Below, in pieces: positions 6,916 to 14,703 of a stretch of DNA of 16,949 nt (positions within the stretch are counted from its first letter, which is position 1; each line of letters begins with the position of its first letter). The stretch lies in NCBI GenBank assembly GCA_027051315.1, contig JALTZE010000115.1:1-16949 (forward strand), in the 5' to 3' direction. This DNA comes from Micavibrio sp. Its GTDB lineage: Bacteria > Pseudomonadota > Alphaproteobacteria > Micavibrionales > Micavibrionaceae. The notes beneath the pieces were generated by a model. That model made no database searches. It had not been told where the DNA came from and saw nothing but the letters and a program-made list of their open reading frames with translations. Made by a program: the position numbers and the translations under genes.

Positions 6916-7431
6916 ATGAAAAAACATCTACATACACAAACTGAACAAACAACAGATGTAAATTTTAATGACGGATATTTGGTGATTTCCTGCCCCGATG
7001 CAGAAGAACCTGTATTATGGCGTATGAAAATAGGAAATGTTAACGAAACAATGATTACCGTAAAAGCAAACGGTAAAAACTTCAACATAAATATACAAAC
7101 AGAAAATGAAAAGCCAAAAAAAATAGCTATTTTCAAAACAAAAGAACAAGCCATAAGCTTAATGGATAAAATCAATAATTCACTAAATAATAAAAAAAGC
7201 ACATCTTGCCAAAACAACAGTACAAAAGACAATAAACAAACAGCAAAAACAAAAAAGAATTATAAATCAGATATAATAATGGCAGTAATCGGCACTATAT
7301 TAATATTCATATTTATATGGTTAATACAATCACCTGCTGATAATAATTTGATATTATCACAAGAAACTACAAAAACAGGTAGTGACATTGGCGAAGCTAT
7401 TTCAGCAGATGATTTTCTAAAATCAAGATAA
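6916..7431 (+). CDS. Unknown single-span membrane protein between dotM and dotL
   Basis: I do not recognise this 171-residue protein. Residues 13-85 look like a small beta-rich domain (Y-L-V-I-S-C-P, V-L-W-R-M-K-I-G-N, T-M-I-T-V-K-A-N-G-K). A Lys/Asn/Ser-rich linker at ~92-117 leads to one hydrophobic span at about 119-137, and a polar tail of ~34 residues ends at Arg. No signal peptide is present, so the N-terminal domain probably stays in the cytoplasm and the tail enters the periplasm. AGGA stands 7 bases before the ATG, 4 bases after the dotM stop, so it is translationally tied to dotM. Its place between the two partners of the coupling complex suggests an accessory subunit or a functional stand-in for small Dot/Icm adaptor proteins. 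It lacks the cysteine clusters of IcmJ/DotN. Confidence 0.8.
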   Translation: MKKHLHTQTEQTTDVNFNDGYLVISCPDAEEPVLWRMKIGNVNETMITVKANGKNFNINIQTENEKPKKIAIFKTKEQAISLMDKINNSLNNKKSTSCQNNSTKDNKQTAKTKKNYKSDIIMAVIGTILIFIFIWLIQSPADNNLILSQETTKTGSDIGEAISADDFLKSR

Positions 7432-7462
7432 TGACTAGATATTATAATAATGGAATAAATAA

Positions 7463-9754
7463 ATGGCATTAAACCAGAAAAAATACGATTTATCACATGA
7501 AACCATATTAAGGGATACCAGACCCTTTTTACAAAAATTAGCAGATGGTCTATCATCTCCTCCCGTCTCAACATCGTTATTTATAACAATTGCATTATTA
7601 TTATTTATAGAACCAAGAGTACTTCCATTTCTTGATATAATTTCTTTGATTATGCTTATTTATTTTTGGTGGCTAACAAAAGTAGATAGAACAATAGCCT
7701 TTAAACTACCTGTAGGTTCTCCATTCAAAGATGGCAATAATATGGGTCCAGGAAGAAACGGAGAAGCAGAAGGAATTCTTTATCTTGGAAACGCAGATAG
7801 AACAGATGAAGAAGTATGGTTCTCAAACTCTGATGCCAGAACACATATACTTTATCTTGGAACAACAGGTGCTGGTAAAACCGAAGGTCTAAAATCAATG
7901 GTTACCAATGCCATGACATGGGGTTCAGGATTTATTTATATTGATGGTAAGGCAGATACTGACCTTTGGTCATCTTTATCATCACTTTTAAGGCGTTTTG
8001 GTCGTGATGATGACCTTTTAGTACTAAACTATATGACAGGTAACTCAGATACCAAAGCACCATCAAATACCATGAACCCATTTTCCAGTGGTTCTGCCTC
8101 TTACTTAACACAAATGCTAGTATCACTAATGCCAGATGCCGAAGGTGATAACGCAATGTGGAAAGAACGTGCAGTTTCACTAGTAAGCTCAATAATGCCT
8201 GCCCTTACATGGAAAAGGGATCATCAAGACAGACCTATGTCCGTAAGTACTATCCGTGAATATTTAACACTAAATAACGTAATCAAATTATCACGTGATG
8301 AAACATTACCAGAAGATATAAGAACAGGGGTTAAAGGATATCTCGATACACTTCCAGGATATATGGATGCTGTATTTGATGATAATGGGCAACAAAAACC
8401 ACCAGGACCAGATGTACCTAATGTTGATACAGGAACATGTTTTCAACAACATGGTTTCTTATCAATGCAATTTACAAGGTCACTACAATCACTTGGTGAT
8501 GAATATGGCTATATTTTTGATGCCCAAGCAGCAGATGTTGATATGGTAGATGTTGTACTTAATCGTAGAGTATTAGTCGTTCTAATTCCTGCCCTTGAAA
8601 AATCAGGAGATGAAACAGCCAATCTTGGTAAAATTGTTGCCGCAACTATCAAAGGAATGATGGGTTCAACTCTAGGTTCAACAGTTGAAGGAAGCAGTAG
8701 CAGTGTAATTGAAAACAAACCAACAAATTCTGCCACCCCTTTTATGGTAGTATTTGATGAGGTTGGTTACTATACAGCACAAGGCATGGCAGTGATGGCT
8801 GCTCAGGCTCGTTCGTTAGGTTTCTGCCTTATCTATTCCGCACAAGATTTACCAGCGATGGAAAAAAGGGTAAAAGAAGAAGCAAGGTCAATAACTGCTA
8901 ACTGTAACATTAAAATATTCGGAAAACTCGAAGACCCTACTCAAACCAAAGAATTCTTTGAAAAAACTGTCGGTCAGGCACTTGTTACCGAAGTATCCAG
9001 CTACCAAATGGATGCAGGAAGCCTTAGTTCCACATATTCTGATTCATTACAGGCTGGCGTTCAGTTAAGAGGACGTGCAAGCTATGATGAATTAAGGTCA
9101 TTCAAAGAAGGACAAGCCATAATAAGCTTTGGTGAATTTGTTGTTACCGTTGGTATATTCTACTCTAATCCAGGTTTTGCAAAAGCGATGCGTGTAACTC
9201 GATTTATGGCTCTTCCTCCTCCTGATGAAGATATGGTAAGAAACACTGCTGTAATAACAAAATTAAGGGACGCTCTAACCAACAAAAGCTGGACAGCAAA
9301 AAAATCTGATGTTGCTTTGGAAATTCCAGAAAAATTCAAAATTATCAATGAAAAACTGGATATTTCACAAGATGATTTTGATGCAGTAGATAGTGCCATT
9401 TATACACTTTGCGAAATTCACAGATTAGATAACGATATAGACATGACTCCACCAATACAAGTTCCGCCACAAAGAAGAATGCATTCTGATATTTCAAAAC
9501 TTGATGCAGGAACACAAGAAGCTATTGAAAAATCAGGACAACAAGCCAGAGAAAAAATATTTAAAAATAAACCACAAACACCACCTAACACGGCAACACA
9601 AACCACTGCACAAGCTGGACAAGCAACTCCTCCTTCTCCACAAAATAAGAAGGCAGAAATTGATGAAGAGACAAGAAATCTTCTAATGCAAAGCGGTAAA
9701 CAAGCCAGAGAAAAAATATTTAAAAGCAAAACAAATGAAGATAAAAAGAAATAA
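7463..9754 (+). CDS. dotL: DotL/IcmO-like type IV coupling ATPase
   Basis: The hexameric ATPase that recruits substrates at the inner membrane and feeds them to a type IVB secretion channel. Two membrane segments occur at about 38-50 and 55-72. Walker A is G-T-T-G-A-G-K-T at 133-140, and Walker B is M-V-V-F-D432-E433. The tracts V-L-V-V-L-I-P-A-L-E-K-S and S-A-Q-D-L-P-A-M-E-K-R are typical of DotL. Length (763) is close to that of Legionella DotL (783). The C-terminal ~110 residues form a Pro/Thr/Gln-rich tail holding the motif S-G-(Q/K)-Q-A-R-E-K-I-F-K twice, at 691-701 and 744-754. In Legionella this part of DotL binds IcmSW, LvgA and DotN, so the motif may be a docking site. GGA lies 9 bases before the ATG. 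The 3' end overlaps the pilin-like gene by 20 bp. Confidence 0.94.
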   Translation: MALNQKKYDLSHETILRDTRPFLQKLADGLSSPPVSTSLFITIALLLFIEPRVLPFLDIISLIMLIYFWWLTKVDRTIAFKLPVGSPFKDGNNMGPGRNGEAEGILYLGNADRTDEEVWFSNSDARTHILYLGTTGAGKTEGLKSMVTNAMTWGSGFIYIDGKADTDLWSSLSSLLRRFGRDDDLLVLNYMTGNSDTKAPSNTMNPFSSGSASYLTQMLVSLMPDAEGDNAMWKERAVSLVSSIMPALTWKRDHQDRPMSVSTIREYLTLNNVIKLSRDETLPEDIRTGVKGYLDTLPGYMDAVFDDNGQQKPPGPDVPNVDTGTCFQQHGFLSMQFTRSLQSLGDEYGYIFDAQAADVDMVDVVLNRRVLVVLIPALEKSGDETANLGKIVAATIKGMMGSTLGSTVEGSSSSVIENKPTNSATPFMVVFDEVGYYTAQGMAVMAAQARSLGFCLIYSAQDLPAMEKRVKEEARSITANCNIKIFGKLEDPTQTKEFFEKTVGQALVTEVSSYQMDAGSLSSTYSDSLQAGVQLRGRASYDELRSFKEGQAIISFGEFVVTVGIFYSNPGFAKAMRVTRFMALPPPDEDMVRNTAVITKLRDALTNKSWTAKKSDVALEIPEKFKIINEKLDISQDDFDAVDSAIYTLCEIHRLDNDIDMTPPIQVPPQRRMHSDISKLDAGTQEAIEKSGQQAREKIFKNKPQTPPNTATQTTAQAGQATPPSPQNKKAEIDEETRNLLMQSGKQAREKIFKSKTNEDKKK
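9540..9566. repeat. 27-bp direct repeat in dotL, copy 1
   Basis: Identical to 9699-9725, 159 bp (53 codons) downstream and in the same frame. It encodes most of S-G-Q-Q-A-R-E-K-I-F-K. Lack of synonymous change suggests recent duplication, or upkeep by recombination. Confidence 0.9.
9699..9725. repeat. 27-bp direct repeat in dotL, copy 2
   Basis: Second identical copy, encoding most of S-G-K-Q-A-R-E-K-I-F-K, ending 10 bases before the start codon of the overlapping pilin-like gene. Recombination between the copies would delete 53 codons in frame and remove the linker. Confidence 0.9.
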
Positions 9755-10445
9755 TAAAGCAGAAAAAGGAAATGCCTTTTTCATAGTCTTGATAGGAGTA
9801 ATATTATTTGCTGCTTTAACATTTACATTTACCAAAACATCCCAAAATACAAGCGGAAATATCAATCGTTCCGAAGCAAAAATAGCAGCAACAGATATAA
9901 TATCAAATGCCCAAACAATAGAAAAAGCCATAAATAAATTATTAAGAAAAGGATGTTCAGAAGGAGATATAAGCTTTGAAAATAATTTTATCACAGGATA
10001 TGAACACTCCCCCCAAACAACAAATGATTGCAAAATATTTAATATTAGTGGCGGTAATATAAAATATAAAACACCAGATAATACATGGCTTGATGAAACT
10101 AAATCAGGAAACAGTAGGTATAAAGAATGGTATCTAACTTCTGACATTTGCATATGGGAAAGCAGTTCTGCTGGATGTAACCCTAATCCAGCAAGTGACC
10201 TCGTACTCATCTTACCATATATAAAAATGGAAATATGCGAACAAATAAATAAAACATCATCAATTACTGGTAACATACCAAAAGATACAGACGGTACATA
10301 CTCTCCAAATGCTCCCTTTACTGGAAGCTATCCCTCCAACCCCAGCAATGATATAAATATCTGGCAAAGCAAAACTGGATGTATAGAAGCTTCCTCATCT
10401 CCCTCTTCCGGTTATCATTTTTACCACGTACTTATCAGCAGATAA
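9735..10445 (+). CDS. Type IV pilin-like secreted or surface protein of the T4BSS operon
   Basis: A 236-residue protein with a class III (prepilin-type) leader: a basic start (K-I-K-R-N-N-K-A-E-K-G12), then N13-A-F-F and a hydrophobic helix to about residue 32. A prepilin peptidase would cut after Gly12. The conserved Glu at position +5 of true major pilins is Ile here, so it may be a minor pilin-like subunit or a substrate kept at a tip. The mature domain has six Cys (74, 99, 139, 148, 168, 216), enough for three disulfides in the periplasm, and a Ser/Pro/Asn-rich end. Genes of this type sit beside dotL in other alphaproteobacteria as I recall, which argues that they belong to the secretion machine. 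Its ATG lies inside dotL (20-bp overlap), so it is probably translated by coupling. The stop abuts argS on the opposite strand with no spacer. Confidence 0.82.
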   Translation: MKIKRNNKAEKGNAFFIVLIGVILFAALTFTFTKTSQNTSGNINRSEAKIAATDIISNAQTIEKAINKLLRKGCSEGDISFENNFITGYEHSPQTTNDCKIFNISGGNIKYKTPDNTWLDETKSGNSRYKEWYLTSDICIWESSSAGCNPNPASDLVLILPYIKMEICEQINKTSSITGNIPKDTDGTYSPNAPFTGSYPSNPSNDINIWQSKTGCIEASSSPSSGYHFYHVLISR

Positions 10446-12218
10446 TTACATTCTATCAGGGACTCTAATCCCCAATAAATCAAGCCCTGTTTTAAGCTGT
10501 TTTAATGTAAGAGAGCAAAGAGCAAGCCTAGATGACCTTATTGCATCATTTTTTTCTGATATAATGTGATATTTCGCATAAAAAGAGCTAAATTCCTGAG
10601 CAATCCTATACAAATAATCACATAACAAATTAGGAGCAAGATTCCTAACCGCACCATATAATATATCCTGAAACTGTAAAAGAATAAGAGCTAAATCTCT
10701 ATCCTCATCACTTACCATTATTCCAGTAGGGTCAGGAGTAAATCCAGCATCAGCGGCCTTAACCAATAATGACTTTATACGTACAGCCTGATAAAGAAGA
10801 TATGGCCCTGTTTTTCCTTCAAAAGCAGTCATTCTATCAATATCAAATATATAATCCGAAACAGGATTATTTTGCAAATCAGCAAATTTAATAGCAGCCA
10901 CACCAACCATATCTGCTATCTCATTTTTTTCATCATCACTCATATCTTCAGCCAAATTTGCCTCACTTAATCTAGCAAGTGCCTTTTCTCTTCCCATAGC
11001 GATAAGGTCTTCCAGCCTCATAACTCCACCTTCACGAGTTTTAAAAGGCTTCCCATCCTTGCCATTCATTGTTCCATTACCTACAAAAATCAACTCTTTA
11101 TCATCATCAGGAACAATACCACATTTGTGCGCAGCTCTAAAAACCTGTTCAAAATGAAGATTCTGACGCTGGTCAACAACATATATAATCTTTTCTGGAT
11201 TATAATCTCTTATTCTTTCAACAATAGTAGCAAGGTCAGTCGTACCATACATAACAGCACCATCAGATTTATATAAGATAAGAGGGGGGATTTCTTTTTT
11301 ATCATCATTCTTTGCTACAGGAATAACAATAGCTCCCTCACTATCCACTGCCCATTTTTTATTAACCATCTCCTCAACCATCGGAGCAATAAGCTCATGT
11401 ACAGAAGATTCCCCATTCCATATATCAAAATGCACATTTAAAGCAGCAAAATTACGTTTCATACTCTCAATAGAAACATTAACCATATGTCGCCATAATG
11501 CTCTATATCCTCTACGCCCTGCCTGAAGCTCAACTGTTGCCTTTTTTGCTTTTTCTTTTCTTGCTTCATCTTCTTTACATGCTTTGGAAGCTTTAGGATA
11601 AATTTTTTCAAGGTCCTCTATAGTAATAGGAGATTCTTTTGGATAATCACCTTCATAATTTTCATCAAAATAAGGCCAATCAGGATACATAATTTCAAGC
11701 TCTGAAATAACCATCCCCATCTGCGTTCCCCAATCACCAAGATGAATATCGCCTAAGGCATTATATCCAGCAAATCTAAATATTCTTTTTAAAGATTCCC
11801 CAATAATTGATGAACGCAAATGTCCAACATGCATTGATTTAGCAACATTAGGTCCTCCATAATCAATAACTACATTTGCACCATCAGATATTTTACTAAG
11901 ATTACAATTCTCTGCTTCCAGCATTTGCGCAAGCATATTAGATATAACTTCATCACTAACCTTTATATTGATAAAACCAGCACCTTCCACATCAATATTT
12001 GTGATAAGATTATTTTCAGAAATTTTTTCTATAACCTCATTTGCAATCATACGCGGATTCTTACGAGCAATCTTCGCCGCAGACATAGCTCCATTACATT
12101 GAAACTGCGCAAGGTCAGGTCTATCAGAAATTCTAACCTCTCCCAAAGATTCAGGAAGACCAATATCCGTAAAAGCTTTACCAAGTAAATCAGATAATTC
12201 AATTGTTAGTGATGACAT
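10446..12218 (-). CDS. argS: Arginyl-tRNA synthetase
   Basis: Class I synthetase charging tRNA-Arg with arginine, in the cytoplasm. The 590 residues are normal for bacterial ArgRS. Visible are the N-terminal Add-1 domain (1-~110), the HIGH-type motif as H130-V-G-H133 within N-V-A-K-S-M-H-V-G-H-L-R-S, the KMSK-equivalent region K-P-F-K-T-R-E-G-G near 388-396, and the helical anticodon-binding domain (R-S-S-R-L-A-L-C, L-G-I-R-V-P-D-R-M at the end). The ATG at 12218 has AGAGAA about 10 bases upstream. A candidate promoter lies in the 84-base gap behind it, so it need not depend on the upstream gene. The lack of space after its stop means argS transcripts run antisense into the pilin-like gene unless something ends them there. 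Confidence 0.98.
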   Translation of the reverse strand: MSSLTIELSDLLGKAFTDIGLPESLGEVRISDRPDLAQFQCNGAMSAAKIARKNPRMIANEVIEKISENNLITNIDVEGAGFINIKVSDEVISNMLAQMLEAENCNLSKISDGANVVIDYGGPNVAKSMHVGHLRSSIIGESLKRIFRFAGYNALGDIHLGDWGTQMGMVISELEIMYPDWPYFDENYEGDYPKESPITIEDLEKIYPKASKACKEDEARKEKAKKATVELQAGRRGYRALWRHMVNVSIESMKRNFAALNVHFDIWNGESSVHELIAPMVEEMVNKKWAVDSEGAIVIPVAKNDDKKEIPPLILYKSDGAVMYGTTDLATIVERIRDYNPEKIIYVVDQRQNLHFEQVFRAAHKCGIVPDDDKELIFVGNGTMNGKDGKPFKTREGGVMRLEDLIAMGREKALARLSEANLAEDMSDDEKNEIADMVGVAAIKFADLQNNPVSDYIFDIDRMTAFEGKTGPYLLYQAVRIKSLLVKAADAGFTPDPTGIMVSDEDRDLALILLQFQDILYGAVRNLAPNLLCDYLYRIAQEFSSFYAKYHIISEKNDAIRSSRLALCSLTLKQLKTGLDLLGIRVPDRM

Positions 12219-12253
12219 TTATTTATTCTCTTTTCTTATATTACCAGAAAAGT

Positions 12254-12282
12254 AAAATATACATTATCAGGCGGTTAGTAAA
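12254..12282 (-). promoter_or_regulatory. Candidate argS promoter
   Basis: On the minus strand TTTACT (12277-12282) and TATTTT (12254-12259) are separated by 17 bases, giving a leader of about 29 bases before the argS ATG. The -10 box is weak. Confidence 0.35.
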
Positions 12283-12302
12283 CATAATAGCTATAATTTA
12301 TT

Positions 12303-12902
12303 CTATTCATTTTCAATACTAGGAAAGAAACTCTGCTTCTGCCCTGCTTCAAAAGTTTCTTTTGTAATTTTTTTATGTTTTGTAACTATTTGCCCATATC
12401 CACATTCTTTATAAATTTCAGAATTAATATTAACCTGATATTGAGTACTAACATTTAATCTTTTTGCCATACGGTTAGCAAATTTATTAGCAACACAAGA
12501 GCAAAATTCATCATAATTTTTTGTAAGTGGAGCCATGCTTGATTTACACATAGAATATGATTGTCCGGCCAAAGCAACCTTATCAGGACATTCATCTGAT
12601 ATATCCATCACTATTGCTGCATGATTTTTCTTACCCAAAGATTTTTTATATTCGTCAAGATACCTTATCGACATACATCTGCAATCATGATATCTCGCCA
12701 TACTGCTGGTAGTACATGTTTTATAGAAATTATCTACTATTTCCATTTCAAATTCTTTGATTTTTTCTTCTATCGATTTTGGCTTTTCATTTTCTTCCAT
12801 CAAAGCTTCTTCTATGGTTTTTTCTTCCGCATATGAATGTGAAAAACTTGCCATTAATGCTATTGTAAAAAATATTAAAATAAGAGCAAATAAATTTCTC
12901 AT
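12303..12902 (-). CDS. Secreted cysteine-rich protein with a duplicated four-Cys unit
   Basis: Not a family I can name. The start at 12902 gives 199 residues beginning with a clear signal peptide (M-R-N-L-F-A-L-I-L-I-F-F, cleavage likely after S-Y-A at about 25). GGGA lies 7 bases upstream. An in-frame ATG at 12959 would bury the signal behind 19 residues and is unlikely. The mature part begins with a charged helix (E-K-T-I-E-E-A-L-M). It then repeats one pattern twice: Cys, 2-3 residues ending in S-S-M-A, Cys-x-Cys, 28-30 residues, and Glu-Cys. The eight Cys are an even number, suited to periplasmic disulfides. It is upstream of argS on the same strand, and a terminator behind its promoter region isolates it from the gene before it. 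A periplasmic or surface role is likely; the function is unknown. Confidence 0.8.
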   Translation of the reverse strand: MRNLFALILIFFTIALMASFSHSYAEEKTIEEALMEENEKPKSIEEKIKEFEMEIVDNFYKTCTTSSMARYHDCRCMSIRYLDEYKKSLGKKNHAAIVMDISDECPDKVALAGQSYSMCKSSMAPLTKNYDEFCSCVANKFANRMAKRLNVSTQYQVNINSEIYKECGYGQIVTKHKKITKETFEAGQKQSFFPSIENE

Positions 12903-12957
12903 ATTATATCCCAAGCAATTTTTATATAAATTTCTACACATGAATATATTATATAAC

Positions 12958-12984
12958 AAAAAAGCAGGAAATTCCTGCTTTTTT
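12958..12984 (-). terminator. Rho-independent terminator after the HTH/coiled-coil gene
   Basis: GCAGGAA/TTCCTGC forms the stem (12964-12978), with six A on one side and six T on the other, so it can act in both directions. On the minus strand it begins 28 bases past the stop at 13012 and ends that transcript. Confidence 0.85.
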
Positions 12985-13011
12985 AAATAAATAATTATAG
13001 CGACAAATAAC

Positions 13012-13602
13012 TTATGCTACTTTTTCAGTATTTACACTATCTTTAATTTTTCGCCAAATAGCTGTAAATTTTTGCTGAGCTTCTGACCCAGCTCTTGGTG
13101 CTTCACTAGATTTATCATTCTGGTTTTGCCCCTGAAGCTTTTTCATACGCATTTCCATTATTTTTTGTTTGCGTTCTTCTTCTTTTCTTTCACGTTCTTT
13201 TAGCTCTAATTTCAAATCTTCTGCCTGTTTTTGGCTGTACTGACTAGTGATAAGAACCTGTTGAGCCTGTTTCTGCCATTGATCCCTTTGACTTTTCAAA
13301 TCTTCAATTTGTTTTTCTGCTGCAAATATTTTATCTTCCAGCATTTGTATTTTCATCTTCATACGTTCCATTTCCAACATATCAGATGCTTTTTGCATTT
13401 CATTTTGTCCAGCAGACAAGCTTTCATCAGAAGATGATGAGCTTACCAAGCCAAACACTCTATCAAGCTCCGATACATCAATCACTCTTCTGCTATTACT
13501 ATCAAGCTCAAATGAAAGCTTACCACTATTCATAGCTCTTTGTATTGTTGATTTTGATTTACCAGTAAGCTCTGCCGCACGTTGAGCACCTACTTTTGCC
13601 AT
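13012..13602 (-). CDS. HTH DNA-binding protein with long coiled coil
   Basis: The first ~50 residues are a helix-turn-helix unit (A-A-E-L-T-G-K-S-K-S-T-I-Q-R-A, S-G-K-L-S-F-E, R-R-V-I-D-V-S-E-L-D-R-V-F-G). A Ser-rich hinge follows at ~53-64, then a continuous coiled coil from about 70 to 160 (E-M-E-R-M-K-M-K-I-Q-M-L, D-L-K-L-E-L-K-E-R-E-R-K-E-E-E-R-K), ending in a short basic tail. The same design occurs in small plasmid-borne and chromosomal proteins found near replication genes, as I recall. DNA binding is well supported, the process is not. The ATG has AAAGGGGA upstream. A perfect 20-bp palindrome lies inside its own promoter, suggesting autoregulation by the dimer the coiled coil would form. 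It is flanked by terminators, so it is monocistronic. Confidence 0.82.
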   Translation of the reverse strand: MAKVGAQRAAELTGKSKSTIQRAMNSGKLSFELDSNSRRVIDVSELDRVFGLVSSSSSDESLSAGQNEMQKASDMLEMERMKMKIQMLEDKIFAAEKQIEDLKSQRDQWQKQAQQVLITSQYSQKQAEDLKLELKERERKEEERKQKIMEMRMKKLQGQNQNDKSSEAPRAGSEAQQKFTAIWRKIKDSVNTEKVA

Positions 13603-13647
13603 AGCAAAAATCCCCTTTCAAAAAATTCCTGTGAATAACTAACTGCT

Positions 13648-13676
13648 AACATATTATTTAAATAATATGCAAGCAA
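13648..13676 (-). promoter_or_regulatory. Promoter of the HTH/coiled-coil gene with embedded palindrome
   Basis: On the minus strand TTGCTT (13671-13676) and TATGTT (13648-13653) are 17 bases apart. The spacer is filled by the perfect 20-bp palindrome CATATTATTTAAATAATATG (13650-13669), which overlaps the -10 box. A protein bound there would block RNA polymerase, and the gene's own HTH product is the natural candidate. Confidence 0.5.
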
Positions 13677-13686
13677 TATTATAAAA

Positions 13687-13729
13687 AATATCCACAATCC
13701 TCTATTATTTTTACAGGATTATGGATATT
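13687..13729 (-). terminator. Rho-independent terminator after the SapC-family gene
   Basis: The arms 13687-13701 and 13715-13729 pair over 15 positions with one mismatch around a 13-base loop. Read on the minus strand, a T-rich run (TATTTTTTAT) includes and follows the distal arm. It begins 36 bases past the stop at 13765. Confidence 0.82.
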
Positions 13730-13764
13730 CTATATATAACTAACTTATTGTTTATAATATATAA

Positions 13765-14514
13765 TTACATTCTTTCATTAAGTAATGCAGTAAGTTTCTG
13801 CCACTGTGCTCCAGAAAATAAATGAGCATATATAAAAGGCAACCAACCTTTTTTTCTCCATTCTATAAAAATAGCATCATCAAGCTCATTAAATTTCTTC
13901 TCATCAATTATCTGGAATCCAGAAAATTTTATTTTCTTACCTCCTGCAACTTGTATTTCTGCCTGACGGTCAACAAGAAGCCCTGAGTCAGCTATAGCCT
14001 TACTAAATTCTATAGTTTGCTGAGCAGCCGCATGATATGATTTACAAAATTCAAGAGCATTTTGTGAAAGCTCGCTTGGCTTTCCTTCTGCATCAAAAAG
14101 TTTCTGTTCACCATTTTCTTCAATAACTTCATCGTCCATATCAAGACATAATGTAAGTCTCTCATCATCAGGAAGCTCTGAGAAAATAAAAGGATAACGG
14201 CGAATATATGCAGGAATATAAGTATTTGTAGCCCATTCACCTTTTTCATTAATAAAGAGGTTCTCCTTATCACGAAGCCCCAAAAGTGCTACAGGAGTAG
14301 CATTACCATCAGGAGAAAAAGCAATCGGGTAAAAATGACAAACTTGCGGCATTTCTATCAAATTTATCGGAACTGCATTAACTTCTTTTGTAAAACCAAG
14401 ACCAAAATTTTTCTTCAATGCTATATTTGTATGTTTTTGCGCATCTAAAGGCATCGGATTTTTATAAAATAACGGAAAATTTTGCTGTTCCGTCGCATTA
14501 TTCTGATTAGCCAT
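13765..14514 (-). CDS. SapC-family protein
   Basis: A 249-residue soluble protein matching the SapC family (Pfam PF07277) common in alpha- and gammaproteobacteria. Landmarks are H-F-Y-P-I-A-F near 60, P-V-A-L-L-G-L-R-D-K-E-N-L-F at ~74-87, the tract P-A-Y-I-R-R-Y-P-F-I-F-S-E, the run L-F-D-A-E-G-K-P-S-E-L, and the end F-I-Y-A-H-L-F-S. The family is named from a Campylobacter S-layer locus, but the biochemical role of stand-alone members like this is not established. There is no signal peptide or membrane span. AAGGA lies 11 bases before the ATG, and a strong promoter stands about 50 bases upstream. It is divergent from the UDP-glucose dehydrogenase gene and ends at its own terminator. Confidence 0.88.
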   Translation of the reverse strand: MANQNNATEQQNFPLFYKNPMPLDAQKHTNIALKKNFGLGFTKEVNAVPINLIEMPQVCHFYPIAFSPDGNATPVALLGLRDKENLFINEKGEWATNTYIPAYIRRYPFIFSELPDDERLTLCLDMDDEVIEENGEQKLFDAEGKPSELSQNALEFCKSYHAAAQQTIEFSKAIADSGLLVDRQAEIQVAGGKKIKFSGFQIIDEKKFNELDDAIFIEWRKKGWLPFIYAHLFSGAQWQKLTALLNERM

Positions 14515-14562
14515 ATTTAAATTCTTCCTTAATTTGTTTATATAACCCTAACTAATATGGCT

Positions 14563-14590
14563 ATCATACTTATAGCATGATTGCAGTCAA
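14563..14590 (-). promoter_or_regulatory. Sigma-70 promoter of the SapC-family gene
   Basis: On the minus strand TTGACT (14585-14590) and TATGAT (14563-14568) are 16 bases apart, close to consensus in both boxes. The leader would be about 42 bases. This is the best promoter match in the window. Confidence 0.62.
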
Positions 14591-14703
14591 TACAAATAAA
14601 ATTAATATTCCCCTTTCCTAAAGTCAGAACCTTAATATAAAATATTTTCTTTGCGTCCTTTAATTGTTTGCGGTAATAACTAAGTAGATTTATATAATAT
14701 TTT

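Noticed and set aside
9418..9729. Cysteine-rich minus-strand frame inside the dotL tail
   Set aside because: It arises from the reverse complement of Gln/Ala/Thr codons in dotL; no start signal.
9683..10276. Long minus-strand frame opposite the pilin-like gene
   Set aside because: It mirrors a gene with a clear prepilin leader and operon position, and has no ribosome site or recognisable domain.
12903..12959. Upstream start for the cysteine-rich secreted protein
   Set aside because: It would place 19 residues before an evident signal peptide, while GGGA precedes the ATG at 12902.
14693..14698. TATAAT as the ugd -10 box
   Set aside because: Transcription from it would start inside the Shine-Dalgarno, and the best -35 partner is 19 bases away; a leaderless or different start is not supported.
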